NCBI GenBank assembly: GCA_016801885.1
Contig: CM028894.1
Location: forward strand, 9,307,241-9,371,240
Reading direction: 5' to 3'
DNA from: Toxotes chatareus
Lineage: Eukaryota; Chordata; Actinopteri; Toxotidae
Length of the DNA stretch: 64,000 bases
The notes under the pieces are model-generated. The model was given only the letters and a program-made list of their open reading frames with translations. It did no database searches and had not been told where the DNA came from. Positions 37,301 to 49,300 of the stretch are shown piece after piece. Every line of letters starts with the position of its first letter. The stretch's first letter is position 1. A program made the position numbers and the translations under genes.

Positions 37301-40300
37301 AATTTATAGTTCATTCAATTTTTGTTTGACATGGAATATTAACAATTGTGCCTGGAAACTAACGTTTCATGTGGAAACAAATATTCACCAACAAAATCAA
37401 GTCAAATGGATCTGTTTAACTGGTTATAAGAATAAAAGAAAAACAGGCCACAGGTTAAATTTAGTCAGCTGCCTGTCCCACCTGGTATACGATATAGGGC
37501 TACACAGTTTTTATTTAATAACAAGAGGACCATTAGAGTAGACTTAGATTCTGCCTCAACTTACAAAACAGGCCAGTTTCAACAAAAATGTCCATCTCAG
37601 TTCTTGAGAGGCCTAGAGGTGTGTATTATTATCCTCTTTCTGAGGAGTTTTCTGTTTTTCTTTTTGGTGCTAGATTTAAACACTTGCTGAGATGGATGAT
37701 TTTTGCTGCACTGCGTTTGTGAGTAGGAACAGCAGTAAGGGACACTGGGAGTGCTTGTACCCTTGTGAAACGGGGGATGCAGAGACTGAGTGATGGGGGA
37801 AGTTGGGTGAGGGGGCTCTGTGGGGCCTGAAAGAACATGGAAGAGAGTGAGACAACACACATACACACCACAATAACCAGCATACAGTCAACTGCAGAGA
37901 AATTTTCTGCCAACATGCTGAGTCAAAGTCAAAACACCTCTAAACTCTGAGATTCAGAGTTTAATTTAAGCACCTGCTTTAGAGCTGTACCCCCCAAAAA
38001 AACTCTGAATCACAGCACTGCAGCATGCATATCATTTGGTTCATATCAAACTCTAATTCATTTATATACACAGTCCATCAGTTTATAGCGTCAGTAGGTA
38101 AATAATGTTGTTAGTGCTAACAACAGCATTCACAAGCATCATGCGAGAGGTCGAATGACGTGTTCATTTGTCGTATACAAAAAAACTGCAACCACAGTTA
38201 ATCTTAATGCATAAGCATTCTATATTTCAGACTATGTTACAGTAAATACAGCCTATTCTATTCGAATAGGACACAAGCATCAATGCTTGCAGATGCCATG
38301 GAAGTCTGTCACACTTAAATCCTATTTATTCACACAGGGAATCAGCAAACGTGCTAATTTAGTAACATGCAGGGAAGAGTAAGATAAATACAAACATCTA
38401 TGCTAGTTAAATATATTTGATGTTGAAATTAGCATGCAGGGGCTTCCAGTGGCAAACTTGGGTTACCTTTGCCCGTCTCTACAGTGGGCTGAATACGAGC
38501 TTCAGAGAGAAGAGAAAGAGATAGATGGGGGTGTAAGAGGTTGAGTGAGGAATGCAGTATGGTTGTAATTTTATCAGAGGCCCTGATATCTGTCAGGGCA
38601 CCTGTCATTCTGACCACTGCCCTCCTTATTGTAGCTGCTGATATAAGACTTTGACCTTTTCTTTCTATTGTGCTCATAACTTGCTGCATATGAAACTAAA
38701 TGTTTATGTACGCAGGACTCACTTGTGTCCATGGCTGTAAAGGCCTCTTCTGTGATGGTGGGGCCAGAGCCCTTGATTGTCTTTGCGCTTAAGTAAAACT
38801 TGTACAGCATGCTGGAGTTCAGGTTGCCCAGGGTAATGGTGGTCTCATTGGCAAGAAAGGTCATGACCTTGGCTGGTCCCAGTTCATTGGTGGTGTTAAC
38901 TGTAGAGCCAGTGAGAAACAGCCAATTAAAAGACAGGCTGAAGGAAGGTGGAGAAAAACATTGCACAGTGTAGTTTTTCTTTTCTGCAAATACTGAATAA
39001 TACTGTTGCAGTACACAGGTAGAGTGTGTACCTGGTTGGTATTTCAGTGTGTATCCAGTAAGACGTCCATTGTTTTTTATTGGTGGGCCCCATTCCAGAG
39101 TGAGAGAGTCCAAACCAGGGTTTAGGACATTCAGAAAAGAAGGGGGCCCTGGGACTGAAAACAAAACCAGAACATATACAGGGTCAGGGTTTGCAAAGCA
39201 GTCAGGATCATTCATGGGGCATTTATATAGCGTACAAGTGCTTAAGAGAGCAGTTCATGAACCTGAATGATTGGTTGTGCTTTTTTACATCACTGTTAGG
39301 GTTTTCCATGAGATTGATGCTTGGGGGTTCCAGGTGGTTGCTGGGACATACCAAGGTGGTTTGTATGTAATGATACATAAGAGTTTGAGGGTTTGAAGTA
39401 TGTGTGAATCATACCTGAGCTTTTCTGGTGTAGTGCAAATTGACACGTGTGACGTAACTGATATGTGAAGTCTCGTGCCAAAAGTAGCAGGGGCCGTAAT
39501 TATGAAAAGACATTTGACAATATAATGCTGATCTAGTGCAATGACATTGAAGGTGTAGTGACCAATATAGTGTTTGGGAAGTGAATGAATGTGTGACATT
39601 CATGTGTGAATGTATGACAACTGTTTCCCCTTTATTTTGTTATGGGAAAAAATAAATCCTGCTTTATTGAACATTTCCTGAAAACATTTTCCAAACTGGT
39701 GGGAAGACAAGAAAGTTTTTGATATGCATGACGCACTGTGGCCTGCAGAACCCTGTCGGTCAACTACAAGCATACACACCTCCCTCAGGTGTCTCAAATG
39801 TCTTGCTGGGGCTCGGAGGCCCTTCTCCTTTGTTATTAAGGACCGTGATGAAGAGGCTGTAGAGGCTGTAAGGCTGGAGGCCTGGCAGACGGCCTTCGCT
39901 ACGGTTCCCACTGAAAGTCAAAACCTGCTCCTGCTGATCCGTCTCCTCCTCTGTCTCGTGCAAGCCACGGTCACGACGATAGTATACCTAGAGGAGACGC
40001 ACCAGGTGTTAATATTTAGCCTGATGTGTTGTTGTTTTGCTGTATTTTTTCCTTATAGTTAGGGTTAGCCTCACTAACGTGAAACCACACAGATGCACAT
40101 GGCTTAGCTTAGCAGAGGAATGTTTCTTAAAACACATTTATTTGTTTATTTCCCTCTGAATTTCCACTTATTTCTCTGCTTTTGTTGCAGTAGCATCATC
40201 CTACAGTGTGTCAATAAATTTGACACATGCTGCCATTTCACTCTTCTTCTGCAGCAGTAATTGGGGGACTACTGGGGAAGTTCAGTTTGGTTTAGCTCTG

Positions 40301-43300
40301 GTTAAGTCTTGACAGGGACCAGGCTTGTCTGGAGAGAAAAGTTTTGACTGGAAACTTAAACCATGCTTAAATGAATTTGAAGCCACCTTTTCAAAACAAA
40401 ACCCCTGAAAATAAGCTCGAGTTAGCAAAAGCCTTGAACTGAAACTTTCTCCCCTTCCAACACCCATCCCTCAGCACAGATCTTACAGACTGAGTGAAAA
40501 CACTGCCTTTATATACACACCTGCAACCTGGCTGCCTCTCTATCAATCATCCAATGAGAAGTAGACACATGCATGGTCAGCCCCTAAGGGGCAAACCTTT
40601 TAATTGGATTCATGTGTTTGCTCATCCAGGCTGCTAAAATAAAGTTTTTCTTTTTGTTACTTTTATGTTTTTATGCTGCGTTCACATTTAGTGTGTTAGG
40701 TGCAAAAGTTATAAGACGCAAGGGTTTTAAGAGGCTGACCGAACGCTTTCATCAAGCACTGATTTGACAAAGTAGCAGCAACAACCAACACATGATGTAT
40801 AAAAAAATAATTTATCAAATAATACCTTGTATCCCTGTAGTTTTCCCCTCACTGAAGGCAAAGACACAGGCTCCCAATGTACTTCTGCTAACGTACTGTT
40901 ATGAACCATGATCTGCACACTGTCCGGAGCAGACAAAGGCACTGCAAAATATTAAGAAACAGAAGCTGTTAGTCAAGATGTAGAATACTTCACTATAGCA
41001 CTGCATTCTACATTTGTCTTCCTAGACAAGCAAAATAAATCTTAGGACAAAAACTGCTATCATGAGACAAAATATAAAGGTAGCCCTGTCTAACTAACTG
41101 CACAAAATCTTTAAACGCTGGTTCATTCCCCTAAGGAATAAAATGGCAACACATATTGACTGAATTTACTTCGAAGTGTACTGTAGCTTTTGAGCTTAAG
41201 ATCGGCCTTTGTTGTCAGGATTTAATCATTCCATTTTTTCATGTAAATGCCCATTCAGAATAAATGGTAACAAACCAAAAGCAGAAAGTGAGGGCAGGCA
41301 GCCTTGAAAACAAGGCTAGTTTTTTTTTACACCTTTTAATCTTTCATGACAGAGTTGGCAGTGCTATATGACCACTGTGGACAAATGTATGACTTTTATG
41401 TTCATTTATTATCTTTGATAATACACAGTAGTTTGTAAGTTTGTAAAAAAAACAAGAGCACTTTGTAAAGAAACTCAGGTGTTGTCACTTCTGGCTGATT
41501 AGACCTTGGTGCAAGTTGAACTTGGCTGGAGCTGCCAGTCTGTACACACCCACACAGGTCTAATCAGGCAGGTTAAGTGGAAACACCTGTGTGGGTGCAC
41601 CATGTGGCCGTGCAAAAGTTCTGTATTTTTCACATTTTAGTGATTAACACTCACAGTAACTCAACCAATGATGAGTAAATAAGTGTTTTGAAGGAAAAAA
41701 AGTAATCATCAGTTCACTCACAGCCTTCTCCAGAGTACCCAATCACCACCTCAGGCTCTGGTCCACTGCCATAATCATTCAGAGCTTGAACTTTAATTTC
41801 GTACGGCACAAAGGTTGGGGTTCCAGTCACGACAAACTGGGAAACATTGGCCACGTTCTGCGATGACCAGTCATCCTTTATGTCCTTCCGTTTCCACTGC
41901 ACTCTGTACTCCAACCCAGGTCCATTGGACTGGAATCCTGTCAGTGGCTGCACACAGAATACTTTTAATTAGTCTGTTACTGAAACGTAACCGTGAAATA
42001 TTCAGACTTCTCCATAGTCTCCAAACCAATATGGTTAAACCAAACTCACGTAAACTAAATATTAGTGCAAGACATCAAGGTACAAGGCTGCTTTTTTTAG
42101 TACCTTCATATCTTATACTGATGGGCGTGTCACGTACAGCCATGTGGCTATCAGTATATTCCAGTCACACACCACACTTACTGTAGGTCCATAGTCAGCC
42201 CACAGTAACCAGAAATCAAACCACTGAACATAGCTTACTGTCCAGGATATGACCAAGTTGCCAGCCTCTGTTCCTACTCCCTGAACATCTGATGGATTTT
42301 CATCAGGAGCTGGGAAAACCAAAGAATTGAGACTCAATTTATGAATATTTTAGAATTTTTAATATAAAGAGAACATTGTTTATTTTTCTGTAAGATGACC
42401 ATGTTCACTACCTGCAGGGTTGGTCCTGTACTGGTGTGAGGGCTGGCTGGGGTGGCTGTAGCCCACGTGATTCAGAGCCAGCACTCGGAAAGAGTAGTAA
42501 ACATACGGAGAGAGGTTTAACTGTGCAGTGGTGCTAGTGCCAGGAGCCTCTGTCAGGTTGATCCAAACTCCTGGCTGGTGGAGCAGATCCTCGTATTGGA
42601 TCAAAAACTCTAGGGAAGATACAAAAAAATAAGAATCAGAAATCAATTTGTTGAAGAGTAGATATTGACCAAATGGAATGGAACAAAAATTACAAGCATT
42701 TCTTTATGTATATTTAGCCACAGTCGCTGATTGTGCCAACAATCATTGAAGTTCATTTTGCTTTTGTTGTCACTGACTGTAATCTAATTTTGAATTTGGC
42801 AGTGGACAGTAACTGCTGCAGAACAGCTAAGCAACAATGATGAACATTTCATACTTTGTGTGGGACTGTTGTGTTCATCTCCAGGGATCCAGGTGAGCTG
42901 AACGGTCCTCTCTGTCTGGTCAGTCAGTTCCAGGTCGCTTGGAGGGTCGGGTTTCTCTGCAAACACGTGTAAATTCAGAACCACCAAAAAACCTAAATTC
43001 TCTCATCTGCGTTGGTTACAACTACTACTTGCTACTGTTTCAACAAAAAATTAGACACAGACACTTTCTGCAGTAACTTTCCTTGTACATTGTAAAATGA
43101 TTTTGTAAAATTTGTCAGTTTATGGAAAGAAAAGTGTTTGTGTTGTTCGGTAAATGAGGTCTAGAGTAATTCACTTTGAAGCATGCTGTAGCTTTTGACA
43201 CAACACATATTGACTGAATTTACTTTGAAGTGTACTGTAGCTTTTGAGCTTAAGATCGGCCTTTGTTGTCAGGATTTAATCATTCAATTTGTTCATGTAA

Positions 43301-46300
43301 ATGCCCATTCAGAATAAATGGTAACAAACCAAAAGCAGAAAGTGAGGGCAGGCAGCCTTGAAAACAAGGCTAGTTTATTTTTACACCTTTTAATCTTTCA
43401 TGACAGAGTTGGCAGTGCTATATGACCACTGTGGACAAATGTATGACTTTTATGTTAATTTAATATCTTTGATAATACACAGTAGTTTGTAAGTTTGTAA
43501 AAAAAAAAAGGTTGAAGCTGGCTGGAGCTGCCAGTCTGTACACACCCACACAGGTCTAATCAGGCAGGCTAAGTGGAAACACCTGTGTGGGTGCACCATG
43601 TGGCCGTGCAAAAGTTCTGTATTTTTCACATTTTAGTGATTTAATGGTGAAAACAAATCTACATTAAACAAGACTAAATTGATCTCATATGGTGCAGTAT
43701 GTAGTACAGAGAACAAGCAATCCGCATAAAAAAAATGCTGATACAAAATGGCAGCTACTGGTTTTACAGACAGAACTTATGACTGAAGACAATGAAAGCT
43801 ACAAAATGCTGCTGTTTGTTTACCGTAGGCAATAGCTGGAGTGGGAGTTGCCTCTGCGACAGCGAGAAGCAAGAGTAAAGTGAAGGAAGAGGGTTAGATG
43901 TTGGTGACAGACATTTTAGAAACAGCAGAAAAGCAGGAAATCTTCTGTGGTAATGAGGGTTAGGGTTAGGTTAAAATATAACGCCTGGTGTTACTTATAG
44001 TTTCAGAGTATAGGAAAACCAGAATAAGGTTTTAAATAGAAACAGGACAGGATAGAAAAGGAGTTATTTGTTCATTTTGGCTTGTGTTTAAAAAAGAAAC
44101 AGACAATTTACCATGTTTCACGCAATTGCTTTGAAACAAGAGGAAATTTATGGATCCAGAAAGTCCTTAGTGTGATTTGTACATTCAAAATAACCTGTCA
44201 ACATGCTGATTACACAAACCCCCTTTAATGCACATAAAGGTGTGATCATACCAACAACAGTCAGCATGGCACTGGCTGAGTCCTGGTCCAGGGTTGTGTT
44301 CATGATGCAGGTGTAGGTGCCCCTGTCTTCATCTGTCACATTTTTGATGGTCAGACTGTCTGTGTCCACCTCAAACCTGAGAGAGTAACACGGAGCAAAA
44401 TGATTTTACCTGAATGGTTTGTTCCACAGGAGGAGGAGGTGAGTAAATGAATTCATCTGATTTATTATTTACCTCTCGTCATCTGGCAGTTCTCCGCTGT
44501 CTTTGAGCCACGTCATGGTGGGAATGAGGGAAGGGTCATGTTTGACTTTACACTCGAACACAGCGCTCATTCCTCTCTGCACCACCCTGTACTCTGGCTG
44601 TTTCAGGATACGGGTAGGCTCTGGAGGACGGTGAAAAAACATGTTGGCCACATGACTTAATGGCTATAGTGGCCTAAAATATAATCTGTTTGAGCTTAGT
44701 CCATATCTGACCTTTAACTTCCAGGAAGACATGGTTCTCTTTGATTCCCAGGTTGTTGGTGGCAATGCAGGTGTACTTTCCGCTGTTTAGCGGCTGGGCC
44801 ACATGGATCTCCAGAGTACCATTCTCATGGATCACATATGGGTCACCATTCTTAATGCTGGTCTGGCTGTCTTTAAACCTGCACAGAAACAACAAACAAG
44901 GTAAGCTTGTCTTAACTGAATAACCTTTCAAATCAAATTGCAACATTATTAAGATTAACATTGGTTTTAGATCTTACCATGTGATGGTTGGTATGGGTGA
45001 GCCAAAGGAGGAACAGTGAAGTAGTGCAGGGTTGTTGGTGATGACCTGGTACACTCGATCGGGTGGAGTCAGCACCCTTGGTGGTTCAGCTGTGGAGAGA
45101 AGCCGAACCTGTCTGTCACCTGTCACTCACAATGTCCTGTATCTCCACATTTTACCATAAACTTTGAATATATTTTCAGCTACACAGATATTTTAACTCA
45201 CCAAGAACATTGACAAAAGCATTGGCCATCAGGTAGCCAAACTCGTTGGATGCATTGCACTGGTAGACAGCACTGGATCCTGACTGCACGTTGCTGAGAA
45301 TCACAGTGTCGTCCTCCACTTTGCGGCTGTGGTCCTCAGGAACGTCTAGCACAGCACAAGACAGGACAGAATATGTTTTTCAAATTATAGAAAAAACATC
45401 ATGTTTCTGATATATTCTTCCACTGCACCATAAGAACTCTGTGTATGAAGAAACCAGCTTGTAACAATTCTTGTGCATTATGCAAACCCTTTAGAGTACC
45501 ATGCAGTGGGAAAAAATGGTCTCATTTTACTCACTCTCTATTGGGACTCCATTGACAAACCAGCTAATCTTCGGTTTGGGTTCTCCACTGACTCGACAAG
45601 TCAGGATGCCAGTCTCATTCGGGGCGAGAATCAGGTTCCTGGGAGCGCTAACCCAGAAAGGAGCCGCTGGGGATGAACATGAATAAAGATATAGACCAAG
45701 ATCCTTGAGAGAATAGCAAAATAAACTTAGCTTATCCTTTTTCTAATGACATACTTAATTGTTCAGTTTAGAAATTAAATAATCACAAAGACAGGCAACC
45801 ACTCACACAGGCAATGTAGTGTGTTAATGTACTGTGCATGTTTTTTGTGATTGTGGGAGGAAACCAGAGAAAAGAAGAGCCCAGACTGGGGTTCGAACCT
45901 GGAACCCTCTTGCTGTGAGGCAACAGTGCTAACCACTGCACCACAGTGCCACCCACTGTCATGTTCTTGACTATAGATATTGATGTGCTGGAAAATGTTT
46001 AAAGACCTTTTTAACATTGGTGTAAGGATAAAAGGAAGTCACTCCACAATGCAGCACTAGAGTGACTGCTTTAAATATTTTCATAAATTAAGAATAAAAG
46101 AATGTAAACTTCATAGCAATGCAACAAGGACATGCATGAGTTGGTCTGCATACCTTTGACAGTGACCTTGATGATGTGGTGTGCAGTGCCCAGGTTGTTT
46201 GTGGCCGTACAGCGGTAGTTGCCTGCATCAGCTTCATTCACATCAGAAATCTTCAGTGTTTTCTCGAAGTTGTGGAAGGATGCCCTGCTGCTCGGCAGTT

Positions 46301-49300
46301 CACCTCCATCCTTCTGCCACGAGATATCTGGAGTGGGCCTATTGTGGAAGTCATTACAAATCAGTTGTTTGTGTGCGATTTTTCCTCTTTTGTCACTAAC
46401 ATTTGATAAAGAAACTGTGACACAAATTGCGGCAGATGCCAACTTACAAGCCCTCAGCGATGCATTCCAGCTCCAGAGTCTCTCCTCTCAGAACCATCTT
46501 GGTGCTGGTGGGGCCCAGAGGCAACATGAAACCAGGGCGACGCTCTCCCTCTGGGTTGTCTGAACACACAACGACACGAGACCAAATCAGAACCAGGCCA
46601 CAACATTAGACTTGAAGGTCTGAGTTCCCAAAGAGGAGTTTAGGAAGTGAAACTATAAGCTCAGGGGGCTCGTTCACATTCACATGAAGTACAGAGGTAG
46701 AGTCAAACACACACAGCTGATGAAAAGTAATTTGCCAAAGTGGATAGGTGGGGATAGGACAAAAATTAGCGAATGACCCAACAGAATGTAATAGGAAGAG
46801 AGCTGTTTTGTATCGTTACATAGAGTATGAGCACTGACAGAATGAGGGAGAAAAAAGGAATCTCCCAGAGAGGGGGTAGCCATCGCTTTGTTGCTATGGC
46901 AACATGGGGGATCTTGGTGGAAAGCAACCCTCCAGTCACACACATATACAGTATACACATTCCTCAGAAGGTCTTCATGGAAGGATCTAGATTTCCTTGT
47001 CATTACTTTGCTGAAAAGGTCAGAAAAATTAAGGATGAGCCTTCTCCACTTTCAGGAGGTGAGCAATGCCATGTTAAAATAACGTGTAGTATGTGGCCAT
47101 CTTGGATAATCACTGAAGGTGAACTTGAGAGAGCAGTTCAAGAGACTGGTCTGAATTTGTATGTGTACTTGTGATTCCAGGGGAGATGCAGTTCATTGAT
47201 CTTTAATGTTATGGGTGCTTTGAAGGTACATCGATCAAAATCATAGGTTTGTCTGACACCCTCTGTCCTCAAACCTTTAATTTGCACAGGAATGAACTCT
47301 ACATGAAACTAACAAGATAAAAATGAGATAAACCTGACAAGGAGTATACAGTATGTTAATATAATCACAGAGGAGGGGACTGAGGCCGAGTTAAAGGTGA
47401 GTATGTATGTCAGGTATGGTTATGCCAGGGAGTAAAAACAGGGCTGGGTTCACACTGAGGGGGCTGAATGGGAATAAACCAGCAGCACTCACCACTATAG
47501 AAATCAGTGATATTGTATAAAGCAGCCTCAGTCTTATTCATTGTTTCCACTGCAATACAACAGAAAATCATGAGCATGCAAAACTAGGAAAGAAATAGGC
47601 AATACTTTAATTTACAGTGGCTTTTTCTGTGTCTTTTAACCAATGAATTAGTACAGAATAATTTTGTGTTGCTGGAAAAATGTTGTAACATTATGAGTGT
47701 GACATAATTTACTGTACAGATAGAAAATTGTGACACAGAGACACAACCACTGTAAAATCAAATATTGCTAGAAGCGCTTTGTAAAGCTCAGGAAATGTCG
47801 AATACAGGAAGAACAGCAACCAAGTCGAAGACAGTTTTGCACGAACAACATGCAACTGAAACTGAGGAGTAACACAAGACCCAATTTATCACAACAAACA
47901 TGGGAAAGACATCTCAGTTCACATCAAATGTGAACTAGAGACTGCATAATGTCAACTCCGAAAGTTTTGCATTTATGAGTAAAAAATCATAATCAAAAAG
48001 AAATGGTTTATTTCAACTGATGTCAGTGTCTTCGGGGTCTTGACTTACTATTGAGCACGGTGACTGAAATAGGCTGTTTCTGCTGAATGGTCTGTGTGTG
48101 GGGGAAGCGAGCATAGCAGATGTAGTCACTCCTTGTGTCTTCTCGGAGAACGTTGGAAAAGTACAAGTCTCCATTCAGGGCCTGGGACACTCGTTTATCC
48201 AGCGGCAGCTTCTGAAAGTCTGAAGGGCAGTGAGAGAGAGAGTGAGAGAGACATGAAAACAAAGAACAATTTAACAACATGAACAGCTGACTTAGTTTAA
48301 CAAGGAGAGGATCTTTACTTTTTCATAGGGTCGGTAAATGGTTTATGTGTGTCCACTGGACCTATTTTACATCAAATCTATCAACAAATATCTCAGATAA
48401 GGATATAGGTAAAAAGGGTGTCACCTTGGTCTATATTGACTGAATGATGAATACATATCTTAAATGTACAGTCCCTTGTTTGTGAAAGTGAAATCCTTAT
48501 GTGCTTGTAACATGAGTGCTGATGTGTACACATGCAAATGACTCACTGTTATCCATCCAGAAGATGACAGGAGGTGGCAGCCCGGCAGGGGGTCGGCACT
48601 GCAGCACCAGGGAGACCCCCATCTGCACGGTGATGGCTTCATTTCTTTCCTTCGACCACAAGGGGGACCCTGAGAGTCACAAACATCAAACAAAGGTACT
48701 GAAGGCTTCCCAGAACAGATCAAATTAATTCTAATTAAACATTTTAAGCAACTTGTTCTTAACTTCTCCACTCTGTGTAAAAAAAAACTTATCGTACTGT
48801 AGCTGGATATCAAAACATTAGAATTAATTTTAATTTACAAAAACATTTGGAAATAATGTAACCAAATATAATGAAGTCTTACTGGACTGTCTGATGACAA
48901 TGTTGTTGGATACAGCGGTGCCATGCTCATTGTGAGCCGTACACTGGTACGTTCCCTCATAGGCCTCCGCCTTTTCCCCACTGATGTCAATGACCAGAGT
49001 TCCTGAGCCGGGCTTCATCAGGACTTTGGAGTCTTTCTCCACCTCAAAGTGGGTCCCATTTCTTGTCCAGGAAAAGCTGAGATCAAGCAGCAGAACAATA
49101 AATAGCACTTTATTTTCCCAGCTAGAACACAGCAAGGAAACATACAAAAGTGAAGGAATGGCACAGCATAGCCCATCTGTCCTAATTATCAAAACGCATT
49201 CTGCTTTATTTGTGCAGACTGATTTGAAACCATGACTTCGTAGCAGGGAGTTTTTCTGACTGTAACTCGTTTGATTCAGACCGACTGGTGGCAAATCTAA

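Noticed and set aside
37629..37760. Continuation of the Pro/Thr-rich frame beyond 37761 toward KKKNRKLLRKR
   Set aside because: Composition changes to basic and low-complexity with no phase-compatible good donor; read as intron.
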